Shown: positions 26,275 to 34,734, counted from the stretch's first letter. The stretch: DNA of 64,000 nt from UBA11606 sp964504305 (GCA_964504305.1 CAZDEB010000010.1:62001-126000), one strand, 5' to 3'. Notes: generated by a model not told the origin, from the sequence alone. Made by a program: numbers and translations.

Positions 26275-27481
26275 TGATTGCGGGAGCCATCCCCCCGCCG
26301 GCACACATCGTGACCAATCCAACCTGCTTGTCTTGTCGTTCCAGTTCGTCCAACACCGTCCCGATCAAAATGGCGCCGGTGGCACCAATGGGATGGCCGA
26401 GCGCCATCGCTCCACCGTTGACGTTGACTTTGTCTCGATCAAGACCGAGGTCTCGTTGGAACTTTTCGGCTACCACCGCAAAGGCCTCGTTGATCTCGAA
26501 CAGGTCGATGTCGTCGATTGTCATGCCGGCCCGATCAAGCACTTTGTAAGCAGCCGGGACCGGAGCGTTGAGCATGAGCGTCGGGTCGTCGCCCATGTTG
26601 GCGACCGCTACAACCCGCGCCCGAGGCGTGAGGCCGTGAGCCGACGCATAATCGCCACTGGCCCAAAGGATCGCCGCCGACCCGTCGACAACCCCCGACG
26701 AGTTGCCGGCGTGATGCACGTGCTGAATATCGACATCGGGATACTTCTGATTGATCAGCTCTCGAAACGTCGGGGCTTCGGGAGTGTGGCGGTAGTCGGC
26801 GACCGCCGGAAAACTCGGAGCCAACGCCGCCAACGACTCAGCTGTTGTGCCGGGCCTAGGGAACTCGTCGTGGTCGAGGGCCATCGAACCATCAAGGTTC
26901 AGCACCGCCACGAGGCTGCGGTCGAATCGACCTTCGGCGATCGCCACCTCGGCTCGAGCCTGCGACTCGGCTGCCAGTGCGTCGAGAGCAGTCCGGGGAA
27001 TCGCCTCCATCGTGGCAATCGCATCGGCGCACACTCCCTGATGAGACTGAGGATGAATGCTCTGAAGGTGAAGGTTGCCGGCACCCATGGGCATCAACCC
27101 CTTCTTGGGCAGCGACATCATTTCGGTGCCGCCCGACACAACCAGATCCTCCATGCCAGCCATCACCGAGGTGGCGGCGATGCTGGCACTTGTGATACCC
27201 GACCCACAGAAACGATCGAGAGTTACCCCCGACGCCCGCACGTCATAACCGGCATCGAGCGCCGACATACGTCCGAGGTCGCCGCTTTGCTCGCTGACCT
27301 GAGAGCTGGTGCCCCACACCACGTCATCAACATCGGCGGAGTCGAAACCGTTGCGTTCCTGCAGCGCTCGCAGCACCGTCGAACCAAGATGTTGGGGGTG
27401 AAGGTGCGCCAGCGAACCCTTGATTTGTTTGCCAATTCCGCGCGGTGTGCGACAAGCGTCAATTATGAATGCATCAACCAT
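26258..27481 (-). CDS. Thiolase (acetyl-CoA C-acetyltransferase family)
   Basis: Forms or cleaves beta-ketoacyl-CoA in fatty acid oxidation or acetoacetyl-CoA metabolism. The 407-residue protein carries the nucleophilic cysteine in LDRFCGSG (about Cys92), NEAFAVVAEKF, the histidine in GGAMALGHPIGATGA, and the second cysteine in CAGGGMAPA (about residue 393). No other beta-oxidation gene is adjacent, so the direction and substrate length are not known. No ribosome binding site or -10 box is obvious before ATG 27481. Confidence 0.92.
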   Translation of the reverse strand: MVDAFIIDACRTPRGIGKQIKGSLAHLHPQHLGSTVLRALQERNGFDSADVDDVVWGTSSQVSEQSGDLGRMSALDAGYDVRASGVTLDRFCGSGITSASIAATSVMAGMEDLVVSGGTEMMSLPKKGLMPMGAGNLHLQSIHPQSHQGVCADAIATMEAIPRTALDALAAESQARAEVAIAEGRFDRSLVAVLNLDGSMALDHDEFPRPGTTAESLAALAPSFPAVADYRHTPEAPTFRELINQKYPDVDIQHVHHAGNSSGVVDGSAAILWASGDYASAHGLTPRARVVAVANMGDDPTLMLNAPVPAAYKVLDRAGMTIDDIDLFEINEAFAVVAEKFQRDLGLDRDKVNVNGGAMALGHPIGATGAILIGTVLDELERQDKQVGLVTMCAGGGMAPAIIIERV

Positions 27482-27508
27482 GACGCCAGCCTGACACGGC
27501 TCCCCGGT

Positions 27509-29122
27509 TCAGGCCAGACAGCCGTCGTTGTCGATCAATCTGGCTCGGCCGAACTTCACCGCCAGCAGCAACCGGATCTCTCCGGCCAGCGCCCCCGAGT
27601 GTTCCAACGTGTCGGCGCAAACCGCGGCTGCGTAGTCGAGCACGGCCAGTGGCGCGGTAGCTATCACCTCGGCCATACGAGCCTCGACCGTTGCTGGGTC
27701 ACGTTCGCCATCCTGGATCAAACCGATGCCGGCATCTAGGGCCTTGCGCAAGACCGGCGCCTGGCGCCGCTCGGCTTCGGTGAGGTACTCGTTGCGGCTC
27801 GACATTGCCAAACCATCGAGTTCGCGCCGAGTCGGGCACGCCAACACTTCGACCGGCATCGAAAGGTCGCTCACCATTCGCCGGACCACCGCGACCTGTT
27901 GCCAATCCTTCTCGCCAAAGTACGCCCGACAATCGCCAACGATCGCAAATAGCTTGGCCACCACCGTTGCCACCCCCGCAAAATGGTTTGGGCGCGCCGC
28001 CCCCTCTAGGGGCCCCGCAACCGTGGGGACCGAAACCACAGTGTCGATGTCTTCGGGATACATCTCGGCGACCGACGGCACGAACACCACATCGGCGTTG
28101 GCCGCGGCGCAGAGCTCGAGATCTCGATCGAGGTCTCGGGGATAGTCTCCGAGGTCCTCGTCGGCGCCAAATTGCAACGGATTGACAAATATCGAGACGA
28201 CGGTGACATCGTTGGCCCGGGCCGAAGCTTCGATCAGCGAGACGTGACCGGCGTGCAAATAGCCCATCGTCGGCACGAAGCCGACGCGACGTCCGGCCCG
28301 CCGGTGGTCGAAAAGTGTCCCTCTGAGTTCGTCGATAGTCGCAACAATCCTTGGCCCCGCCGTAGCCGGCGCCGGTTCGTGTCGATCCGCCAGCAGTCGG
28401 GCCTCGTTCAGGAGGGCTGAGTAGGTTGCCAACTCTGCCGGGAGCCGCCGACGCAGAGCTCCCAGATGAGCATCCAGCGTGGCCTCGTCGCCCCGAGCCG
28501 CTGGGCCAGTGAGAGCCGCGGCAGGCCCCATTGAAGCGACGTTGGCGAGATTGCCAGATGCCAAATCCAACAGCGCCTCGAAAGGCACCTTGGCCTCGTT
28601 GCCAACCCGCTCGCCATGACCTAGCAAGGCCACCACGTGATTCGAGGAAATCACCGCAGCCGCGTGATAAAGCGCCCGATCCTCGTCACCGATCTCGAAT
28701 GGTCGACCACCCAGAGCCGCAACCATTTCTCGAGCCACCGGGTCGCCCGCAGTGGCAAACCACCCACCGTCGCGCAGCCGCGCCGCCCCAAGCTCCGGAT
28801 TGGGAAGAGCCATCAACGGATGCATCGCCGCCCGACGCGGATGGGGAGCCAACACATCCAACCCGAGCGACCCCGCGAGATGCACGACAACCGTTTCGGT
28901 CGAGCGCGGAAGGGTCCGTGCTACTTCGGCAATCACCGAGTCGGGGGTCGCGATGACAACGACGTCGGCCGAGTCTGACGCCAACATCCGATCGTGATCG
29001 GTCCGTCCCAGCACATCTCTGACGGCGAACCGAGCCGAGTCCTCCAACGCCTTGGCCAGAGAACGACCAGCGCGGCCCGCTCCAATGATGCGGACCGTCA
29101 GAGGCTTGGCGTCGCTAGTCAC
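27509..29122 (-). CDS. panC: Fusion of a DUF2520 Rossmann oxidoreductase-like domain with pantothenate synthetase PanC
   Basis: A 537-residue two-domain protein. Residues 9-240 resemble Rossmann-like/DUF2520 proteins: the nucleotide-binding VRIIGAGRAGRSLAKAL, VVVIATPDSVIAEVA, and the helical part with ISSNHVVALL. Residues 255-537 are PanC, which ligates pantoate and beta-alanine with ATP: VGFVPTMGYLHAGHVSLI, IFVNPLQFG, YFGEKDWQQVAVVRRM and LAMSSRNEYL. In mycobacteria the two are separate neighbouring genes. The N-terminal half could be a ketopantoate reductase supplying pantoate, but that is an inference. GTG 29122 overlaps the folK end by eight bases. Confidence 0.88.
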   Translation of the reverse strand: MTSDAKPLTVRIIGAGRAGRSLAKALEDSARFAVRDVLGRTDHDRMLASDSADVVVIATPDSVIAEVARTLPRSTETVVVHLAGSLGLDVLAPHPRRAAMHPLMALPNPELGAARLRDGGWFATAGDPVAREMVAALGGRPFEIGDEDRALYHAAAVISSNHVVALLGHGERVGNEAKVPFEALLDLASGNLANVASMGPAAALTGPAARGDEATLDAHLGALRRRLPAELATYSALLNEARLLADRHEPAPATAGPRIVATIDELRGTLFDHRRAGRRVGFVPTMGYLHAGHVSLIEASARANDVTVVSIFVNPLQFGADEDLGDYPRDLDRDLELCAAANADVVFVPSVAEMYPEDIDTVVSVPTVAGPLEGAARPNHFAGVATVVAKLFAIVGDCRAYFGEKDWQQVAVVRRMVSDLSMPVEVLACPTRRELDGLAMSSRNEYLTEAERRQAPVLRKALDAGIGLIQDGERDPATVEARMAEVIATAPLAVLDYAAAVCADTLEHSGALAGEIRLLLAVKFGRARLIDNDGCLA

Positions 29123-29627
29123 TCGACCGCCGCACCGAGGCCCACGGACCCAATGTTCGTACGCCCTCTGCCTCAGCGGCGGCCGCAACGTCGTAGCCCG
29201 GTGGCAACAAATCGGGCGCAACGTCAGCCAACGGCACCAACACAAACGCCCGCTCGAACATCCTCGGATGAGGGACGATCAGGTCGGGTTCGTTCGACGT
29301 CATTTCGTCGACCCAAAGCACATCAACATCCAATGTGCGCGGCCCCCACCGAACGACTCGGACCCGCTGGGCGGCCAACTCGAGGGCCTGGCAAAGCTCG
29401 AGCAAGTCCCGCGGAGTCAGCAGGGTGCGGAGTTCGACCACAACGTTCAGGAACGGATCTTGCTCTACGCCGCCGACCGGATCGGTTTCGTAGGCCGAGG
29501 ACACCGCCACAAGATCGGGGATTGCCGCCACTGCTTCGGCTAGGTACTCGACCCGGTCGCCCATGTTCGAGCCAAGCCCCAGAAAGGCCCGATGCAACGG
29601 CGCCTCAGCAGAAAGCGGTTTGCTCAC
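29115..29627 (-). CDS. folK: 2-amino-4-hydroxy-6-hydroxymethyldihydropteridine diphosphokinase
   Basis: Folate pathway enzyme (HPPK) of 170 residues that transfers pyrophosphate from ATP to the pterin alcohol. Family segments are FLGLGSNMGDRVEYL, YETDPVGGVEQDPFLNVV, VVRWGPRTLDVDVLW (the metal-binding GPRxLDxDxL) and VPHPRMFERAFVLVPL. GTG 29627 overlaps the folB stop by four bases, so it is translated together with it, and its own end overlaps the PanC fusion. Confidence 0.95.
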   Translation of the reverse strand: MSKPLSAEAPLHRAFLGLGSNMGDRVEYLAEAVAAIPDLVAVSSAYETDPVGGVEQDPFLNVVVELRTLLTPRDLLELCQALELAAQRVRVVRWGPRTLDVDVLWVDEMTSNEPDLIVPHPRMFERAFVLVPLADVAPDLLPPGYDVAAAAEAEGVRTLGPWASVRRSSD

Positions 29628-29995
29628 CGTGACCGGGTCAGGCGTATTCCGCTCGATACAAGATCCTGCGAAACCGGCGGACGTAGTTTGCGAACTTCGA
29701 TAGTGACCGAGTCGATCCGTTCGTCGTCCAAGATCACCTCGGCGACTCGCTGGGCCATCCGTTCGAAAAGCTGGAACGATTCGGCCAACGCGACAGCCTC
29801 AACCCGATTCAGGATCTCGCCATAGTCCACGGTGTCGGCCAGCAAATCGGAGCCGGTTGCGCTTGACACGTCGGCAGTGATCTCGATATCGAACTCGTAG
29901 GGCTGACGACGTAGTTGTTCTTCTGGCAACGCCCCACAGATGCACATCAGGCGCACGCCTTTGAGGATGATCACCTCGGCCGGGTCGGGCGCCAT
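29624..29995 (-). CDS. folB: Dihydroneopterin aldolase
   Basis: Cleaves dihydroneopterin to hydroxymethyldihydropterin and glycolaldehyde. The 123-residue protein has the expected small fold with ILKGVRLMCICGALPEEQLR, DTVDYGEILNRV, FQLFERMAQRVAEVIL and VTIEVRKLRPPV. One feature is unusual: the catalytic region at GALPEE has Leu-Pro where many homologues have His-Gly or Tyr. It sits between the phosphatase-like gene, whose stop is two bases upstream, and folK. Confidence 0.93.
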   Translation of the reverse strand: MAPDPAEVIILKGVRLMCICGALPEEQLRRQPYEFDIEITADVSSATGSDLLADTVDYGEILNRVEAVALAESFQLFERMAQRVAEVILDDERIDSVTIEVRKLRPPVSQDLVSSGIRLTRSR

Positions 29996-29997
29996 CT

Positions 29998-30609
29998 TCA
30001 GGCGTCCTCCATCGGCTCACCAACATGGTCGTCCGCGCCCAGCTCGTCGTCGCCCAGCTCGTCTTCCTCGATCGCCGAACCGATGAACGCATCCTTGGAA
30101 ACTTCCGACGGCGGATCACACTTTTCGACCAGCGCCACCGTTTCTCGCGCTACCTGACCGAGCTCTCGCTCGAACAAGCGCTCGGTGACCGTAATGGCCT
30201 GAGGCCCACTCGGAACCAAACCCATCCACAAAAGGTAGGCCGCGACAAGCCCGGTGATCGTCTCGCCGAGTTCTTCGCGGTGGACCAAGATCTTGTCGCC
30301 ATCGGCGACGTGATCTCGAATCGAAGCCATGGCGCGGGTGAGACTCAGCGATCCTCCCGCCGGCCCCCCAAACGGCACATGATGAAACGGCACGGCCATC
30401 TCTTCGTAATTGTGAAGGTTCTGACTCGAGCCGCACAACGACATCACGAAGTCGAAGCTGTTCTGACGAAGCCAGATGATTTCCTCTTGACGCCGAACCT
30501 TGCGATGACTCGAGCCATAGCCACCGGGTCGCTCCGACACCGCCACCAGGTCCTTTACAACCCACGTGAAATGGCGCGGCTGAATCCCCTGCGCCCACTT
30601 GCCTCTCAT
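29998..30609 (-). CDS. Dual-specificity-phosphatase-like protein inside the folate operon, active-site residues missing
   Basis: A 203-residue protein of unknown function between folP and folB. The segment from SFDFVMSLCG through VPFHHVPFGGP to KILVHREELGETITGLVAAYLL follows the order of a dual-specificity phosphatase core, but the signature HCxxGxxR is replaced by HREELGET, so the catalytic Cys and Arg are lost. The C-terminus is strongly acidic (EEDELGDDELGADD). ATG 30609 overlaps the folP stop by four bases, which makes folate-linked expression near certain. It may be a binding or scaffold protein; the phosphatase relation itself is tentative. Confidence 0.55.
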   Translation of the reverse strand: MRGKWAQGIQPRHFTWVVKDLVAVSERPGGYGSSHRKVRRQEEIIWLRQNSFDFVMSLCGSSQNLHNYEEMAVPFHHVPFGGPAGGSLSLTRAMASIRDHVADGDKILVHREELGETITGLVAAYLLWMGLVPSGPQAITVTERLFERELGQVARETVALVEKCDPPSEVSKDAFIGSAIEEDELGDDELGADDHVGEPMEDA

Positions 30610-31385
30610 CGTGACAACACCCCCACAGCGTGGACCGTAGCTTGCACATCGTGGACTCGGACCATGTCGGCCCCCAAAAATGCTCCCCAAGTAGCCATAG
30701 CTAGCGATCCTTCGAGCCGATCGGAGGCCGAAACGTCGAGAACGCCATCGCTGCGGGCGTGAAGATCGCCGATGGTGCGCTTTCGGCTCACTCCGAGAAC
30801 CACCGGACCAATCTCCACGAAACGGTCAAGGTTGGCAACAATTTCGAGGTTGTGCTCGAACGTCTTGCCGAAGCCGATGCCGGGATCGATCCAAATATCA
30901 CGTACCCCGGCGGCTTGGCCCCGCTGCACCGCGTCGGCCAGATAGACAGCGACTTCCTCGACCACGTCGTCGTATTGCGGGTTGTCCTGCATTGTCTTGC
31001 TCGGCCCGCCCGAATGCATCGCGATCCAACCAACGCCATGAGCGGCGGCGACGTCTTCGAGCGACGCGCTGACGTCGTTGATGAGCGATGCCCCAGCGTT
31101 GATCGCCGCGACAGCAACTGAGCCCTTGTTGGTGTCGACCGAAACTCTCGTCGACGGCCACCGCTCGACAATTCCTTCGACAACCGGAACGATCCGCTGC
31201 GTCTCGAGGGCGGCAGCGACCGGGTCAGAGCCCGGTCGCGTCGACTCGCCCCCCACGTCAACAATGTTGGCGCCTTGTTCGATTAGTCGACCGGCATGCT
31301 CGATCGCGGCCTCGGCTCGAAGCCACTGCCCACCGTCGCTGAACGAATCCGGAGTCACGTTAATGACCCCCATCACGTCGACCAT
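30606..31385 (-). CDS. folP: Dihydropteroate synthase
   Basis: Joins p-aminobenzoate to hydroxymethyldihydropterin pyrophosphate; the target of sulfonamides. The 259-residue TIM barrel has MGVINVTPDSFSDGG, NIVDVGGESTRPGSDPV, the loop LINDVSA, WIDPGIGFGKTFEHNLE and VRVHDVQ. It follows folE by 10 bp and overlaps the phosphatase-like gene, so it belongs to the same fol operon. Confidence 0.96.
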   Translation of the reverse strand: MVDVMGVINVTPDSFSDGGQWLRAEAAIEHAGRLIEQGANIVDVGGESTRPGSDPVAAALETQRIVPVVEGIVERWPSTRVSVDTNKGSVAVAAINAGASLINDVSASLEDVAAAHGVGWIAMHSGGPSKTMQDNPQYDDVVEEVAVYLADAVQRGQAAGVRDIWIDPGIGFGKTFEHNLEIVANLDRFVEIGPVVLGVSRKRTIGDLHARSDGVLDVSASDRLEGSLAMATWGAFLGADMVRVHDVQATVHAVGVLSR

Positions 31386-31395
31386 CCAACGCCGC

Positions 31396-32013
31396 CTAGT
31401 GCTGGCCCAAGAAACGCATGGCCTCGGCCCTGGTTGCGACGTTCTCGCGAAAGATCCCGGTGACCGAGGACGTAACCGTAGATGACCCTGGCTTGCGCAC
31501 GCCCCGCATAGACATACACAGGTGCTCGGCTTCGATCACCACCAGTACACCGCGGGGCTCGAGGCTTTCTTCCAAAGCATCGGCGATTTGGCGCGTGAGA
31601 CGCTCTTGGACCTGCGGTCGCTTGGCGAAACCATCGACCAACCGGGCGATCTTCGACAAGCCTGTGACATTGCCGGACCTATTAGGAATGTAAGCCACGT
31701 TGGCCGTGCCGAGAAACGGAATGAGATGGTGCTCGCACAGCGAGTAGAGCGGGATATCTCGCACCATCACCATCTCGTCATGGCCAGCCTCGAACTGGGT
31801 GGCCAGATGGGTGGCCGGATTTTGATGAAGGCCCGCGCAAATTTCGGCGTACATTCGTGCCACCCGCGCCGGCGTATCGTGCAGACCATCACGATCGGCA
31901 TCCTCGCCGATCGCCTCGAGAATCTCTCGCACGGCCGCTGCTATCCGCGGTTGATCAACTTCGGGAGCGTGCACCCCATCTATGAGCGGGCGCAGGTCTT
32001 CGGCATCAGTCAC
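31396..32013 (-). CDS. folE: GTP cyclohydrolase I
   Basis: First enzyme of folate synthesis, converting GTP to dihydroneopterin triphosphate. From GTG 32013 the protein is 205 residues, with GLHDTPARVARMYAEI, the zinc cysteine and histidines in YSLCEHHLIPF, GLSKIARLVDGFAKRPQVQE and EAEHLCMSMRGVRKPGS. The open frame runs back to 32220 inside hpt, but a -10 box TACCCT seven bases before 32013 supports the short form. In mycobacteria ftsH precedes folE; here hpt does. Confidence 0.95.
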   Translation of the reverse strand: MTDAEDLRPLIDGVHAPEVDQPRIAAAVREILEAIGEDADRDGLHDTPARVARMYAEICAGLHQNPATHLATQFEAGHDEMVMVRDIPLYSLCEHHLIPFLGTANVAYIPNRSGNVTGLSKIARLVDGFAKRPQVQERLTRQIADALEESLEPRGVLVVIEAEHLCMSMRGVRKPGSSTVTSSVTGIFRENVATRAEAMRFLGQH

Positions 32014-32020
32014 AGGCTTG

Positions 32021-32026
32021 AGGGTA
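32021..32026 (-). promoter_or_regulatory. Leaderless -10 box of folE
   Basis: TACCCT, then 7 nt, then GTG at 32013. It decides the start within a longer open frame. Confidence 0.6.
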
Positions 32027-32041
32027 GCGACCGCCGTAGGG

Positions 32042-32575
32042 CTATGCGGGTTCGAAAACCCTGATGGCATCGAGTTCGCGATAGTGCTCGCCGACGTCGA
32101 GGCCGTACCCAACAACGAAGTCGGGCGGAATCGGAAAGCCGCAATAGCGGGCGTCGCCGTCGTGAGCGCCCTCTCGCACCAACAGCGCACAAATTTCGAG
32201 GCTCGCCGGCTTTCGGTCACCGAGGACCTGCTTGAGGTATTTGAGGGTCAAACCAGAGTCGACTATGTCCTCAACCAAAATGACATCGCGGCCTTCGATA
32301 TCGGTCTCGAGGTCCTTGACGATGCGCACAACCCCGCTCGATTCGGTCGACTGGCCATAGGACGACACCGCCATGAAATCGAGCTCGACCGGCAGGTCTA
32401 TAACCCGTGCCAAGTCGGCCATAAAGACAAACGCACCTTTGAGCACCCCGACCAGCAACGGCCGACGGCCCGCGTAGTCCTCGGTGATTTGGACACCAAG
32501 CTGCGTGACCCGCTCGGCTAAATCGTCGGCGGCAATTACAACCCGGCCAACTTTTCCTTTGGGCACTGTGCTCAC
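32042..32575 (-). CDS. hpt: Hypoxanthine phosphoribosyltransferase
   Basis: Purine salvage enzyme making IMP or GMP from the base and PRPP. The 177-residue protein has the PRPP motif VILVEDIVDSGLTLKYL, the GVLKGAFVFMADL loop, the SSYGQSTESSG flexible loop and the C-terminal DFVVGYGLDVGEHYR. GTG 32575 has TAGGGT six bases upstream, so hpt probably starts its own leaderless transcript although tilS lies just before it. Confidence 0.95.
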   Translation of the reverse strand: MSTVPKGKVGRVVIAADDLAERVTQLGVQITEDYAGRRPLLVGVLKGAFVFMADLARVIDLPVELDFMAVSSYGQSTESSGVVRIVKDLETDIEGRDVILVEDIVDSGLTLKYLKQVLGDRKPASLEICALLVREGAHDGDARYCGFPIPPDFVVGYGLDVGEHYRELDAIRVFEPA

Positions 32576-32581
32576 GCCACG

Positions 32582-32587
32582 ACCCTA
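32582..32587 (-). promoter_or_regulatory. Leaderless -10 box of hpt
   Basis: TAGGGT, then 6 nt, then GTG at 32575. The region where a -35 would lie is occupied by the adjacent tandem duplication. Confidence 0.6.
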
Positions 32588-32589
32588 AC

Positions 32590-32620
32590 CCAGTACCGAA
32601 CTAAGCCAGTACCGAACTAA
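32590..32620. repeat. Two-copy tandem duplication at the tilS stop codon
   Basis: CCAGTACCGAACTAA occurs at 32590-32604 and again, identical, at 32606-32620 (16-bp period). The stop codon of tilS lies inside the second copy. Confidence 0.9.
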
Positions 32621-33489
32621 CTGATCGACAACCGTCCGGCCGAGCGCGACACCCGATGACCGCCAACAACCTCGGCGGCAATCGCCGAACCAGTAACCAC
32701 TGCCATCACCCGCTCGACCGAAGCCGCGTCAACTACGTAGGTCGAACCGGTTTCTGACCGGATCCAGCGTCGCAGAGCCTCCCCGGCGACCACCGGCGCG
32801 GCCGCCCGCAAGTCTTCGACATCGACAGGGTCCAAATCGGCAGCCAACGCCGCGACCACATCGGTCGCCGCGCCCGACAGATCGGCGAACCGGTTGAGCA
32901 GCGGCACGGGATCGCGCTCGAAAATGTCGGTAATCAGGGGCAACAACTCGGTTCGGACCCGGATTCGTCGAAACGACGGATCGGTGTTGTGCTCATCAAC
33001 GACGACCTCGACACCAGCTCGATCGCACACGTCCCGAAGCTCGGATCGCCGCAACCCGAGCACCGGCCGATGGACCATCGAGAACCGAGCCGCTACTCCG
33101 CTCGTACCTGAGCCTCGCAACAAGTTGAGCAGCACTGTCTCGGCTCGGTCGTCGGCGCTATGAGCAACGCACACGTCGGCCGGCAACGCGTCGTAGCGGG
33201 CCGTCCGGGCCCGGGATTCGAGATCACCGCCCGGTTCCAACTCAACTGACCTGAGCTCGAACTCGACGCCCAACTCGCCCGCGAGGCGTTCGACGGCCCT
33301 GGCATCGTCGCCCGAGGTCGGACGCAAGCCGTGGTCAACATGCCAGATCACAAACGGTCGACCAGACGCCGCAGCCAACAAGGCCATGGCCACGCTGTCG
33401 GCTCCGCCGCTCACGCCCAAAGCCAGCGGCGACGTCGAGTCGCCAGTGTCAGGAAAGCGGCACCGGTCTAGCAACTCGGCCGCAACCAC
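32617..33489 (-). CDS. tilS: tRNA(Ile)-lysidine synthetase
   Basis: Modifies C34 of the CAU tRNA-Ile to lysidine so that it reads AUA. The PP-loop ATPase motif LGVSGGADSVAMALLAA, the HVDHGLRP segment, and AHSADDRAETVLLNLLRGSG with the following region are typical. About 290 residues from GTG 33489; the frame is open back to 33543, overlapping the metallopeptidase, but the shorter form fits family N-termini and starts 5 bp after that stop. Confidence 0.9.
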   Translation of the reverse strand: MVAAELLDRCRFPDTGDSTSPLALGVSGGADSVAMALLAAASGRPFVIWHVDHGLRPTSGDDARAVERLAGELGVEFELRSVELEPGGDLESRARTARYDALPADVCVAHSADDRAETVLLNLLRGSGTSGVAARFSMVHRPVLGLRRSELRDVCDRAGVEVVVDEHNTDPSFRRIRVRTELLPLITDIFERDPVPLLNRFADLSGAATDVVAALAADLDPVDVEDLRAAAPVVAGEALRRWIRSETGSTYVVDAASVERVMAVVTGSAIAAEVVGGHRVSRSAGRLSIS

Positions 33490-33493
33490 GAAC

Positions 33494-34558
33494 TCAGACC
33501 GCGGCCGAGGACCCGACCCGCTCGATCCACAACGAAGGATCACGAATTTCGTAGATCGAAGGAACGTTCGCTGGTTCGGCCCATGCCCGGTCGAGAAGAT
33601 CTAGGCCGCCGTGGCCTTCGACCGCGGTGATAAAGCTCTCGCCCTCGGCGTATTGCTTCATCTTGGCTTCGAGGCCCGCCAACCGCTGGAAGACTTTGAG
33701 AAACCCGCTCGAGTTCTGACGTCGATTCCGAAGCACTCGGGCAAAGCGTTCGGCCGAGGGAACCAAACCCTGGCCAGCTCGGTCCATGGTGATGTCGCCG
33801 TGACCTTCGAGCAAACTCATCAGGCCGGCAACCTCGTTGATGACCGCGAGCTGCTCGTCAGAGGCAAACAAGGCCATGATGCCGCCCTGATCCATCGGGT
33901 CTTCACCGCGCTTACGAGACTCCATCAGTCTCTGTGCCGCGGCAAGGAAACGCTTCGGGTCGGGGTCAACAGAATCCATTGTCGACTCGACAAGGCCCAA
34001 GAAATGGTGGCGCATCCACGGCACCCCAGTGAATTGGGCGCGATGAGTGACCTCGTGAAGGGCCAACCACAGCCGGAATTCCTGAGGCGGGAACGCATAC
34101 CGCTGTTCGAGCATCAAGACATTTGGCGCCACGTAGTAGACGATGTCTTGCTCGTCGGGATTCTCGTCCTCGATCACCAACAAGTCGTATTGGCCCAAGA
34201 CCCTGGTCGACATCCAGCCAAGCATTGCGCCCAACTCGGCGCCGGCAATCTTTGGACCGAGGGCGCCCTCCTTGCCATCCATCTTGTCGGCCAGTTTGTC
34301 GGTGATCGGCCGCAAGAGACGTTGAAACGACGACAAGTTGGCCTCGACCCAACCTTCGCGGTTGGTGACCCGGCCCCGGGCGTTGCCATCAAGAGACCGC
34401 AACCCTGTGCACGCCGCTACCAGGTCTTCGGCTTGAGCTGTGTATCTATCGAAATCTTCTTCGAGACCATCGCGGTAGCGGGCTGATCGGTAAGGCTCGC
34501 GGCCCGCGACCTTGCCCGCGATTGTCCTGGCGATGTCCCAGTCGACCGCTCCGCTCAT
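33494..34558 (-). CDS. Zinc-dependent metallopeptidase, zincin-like (DUF2342 / F420-associated family)
   Basis: A 354-residue actinobacterial protein with the zincin pattern: the histidines in LALHEVTHRAQF form the HExxH-type site (HEVTH), and MSLLEGHGDITMD carries a second conserved His. Homologues are described as coenzyme-F420-associated or zinicin-like metallopeptidases; the substrate is unknown. ATG 34558 overlaps by one base the stop of a 43-residue membrane protein gene. In mycobacteria the homologue likewise precedes tilS and hpt. Confidence 0.88.
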   Translation of the reverse strand: MSGAVDWDIARTIAGKVAGREPYRSARYRDGLEEDFDRYTAQAEDLVAACTGLRSLDGNARGRVTNREGWVEANLSSFQRLLRPITDKLADKMDGKEGALGPKIAGAELGAMLGWMSTRVLGQYDLLVIEDENPDEQDIVYYVAPNVLMLEQRYAFPPQEFRLWLALHEVTHRAQFTGVPWMRHHFLGLVESTMDSVDPDPKRFLAAAQRLMESRKRGEDPMDQGGIMALFASDEQLAVINEVAGLMSLLEGHGDITMDRAGQGLVPSAERFARVLRNRRQNSSGFLKVFQRLAGLEAKMKQYAEGESFITAVEGHGGLDLLDRAWAEPANVPSIYEIRDPSLWIERVGSSAAV

Positions 34559-34689
34559 CAGTCCCGCGGGTAACGCTTGAACGTGACCTGTTGGAGGTAA
34601 CCGACGATCGTGGCAACTACCGCCAAGACCGACGCACCAACAAGGACCACCGAAATCCAGTAATGCCACACAACGGCGAGAAGGTTCAT
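34558..34689 (-). CDS. 43-residue single-pass membrane protein coupled to the metallopeptidase
   Basis: A short frame reading MNLLAVVWHYWISVVLVG then about 14 more hydrophobic residues and a basic end (FKRYPRD), so one membrane helix with a cytoplasmic tail is predicted. Two signals support it as a real gene: TACACT lies seven bases before its ATG, and its stop TGA shares one base with the metallopeptidase ATG (TGATG). It would therefore be the first gene of the leaderless transcript carrying the peptidase and tilS. Function unknown; perhaps it anchors the peptidase. Confidence 0.65.
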   Translation of the reverse strand: MNLLAVVWHYWISVVLVGASVLAVVATIVGYLQQVTFKRYPRD

Positions 34690-34696
34690 GGCGCAG

Positions 34697-34702
34697 AGTG
34701 TA
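34697..34702 (-). promoter_or_regulatory. Leaderless -10 box of the small membrane protein gene
   Basis: TACACT, then 7 nt, then ATG at 34689. Confidence 0.55.
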
Positions 34703-34734
34703 GGGCGTACCGTCGGTCGAGCCGCATACCGGGG

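Noticed and set aside
29998..30609. Assignment as an active protein phosphatase
   Set aside because: The catalytic Cys and Arg of the HCxxGxxR loop are absent.
32014..32220. 69-codon N-terminal extension of GTP cyclohydrolase I
   Set aside because: Lies inside hpt and has no similarity to FolE; a leaderless promoter marks the shorter start.
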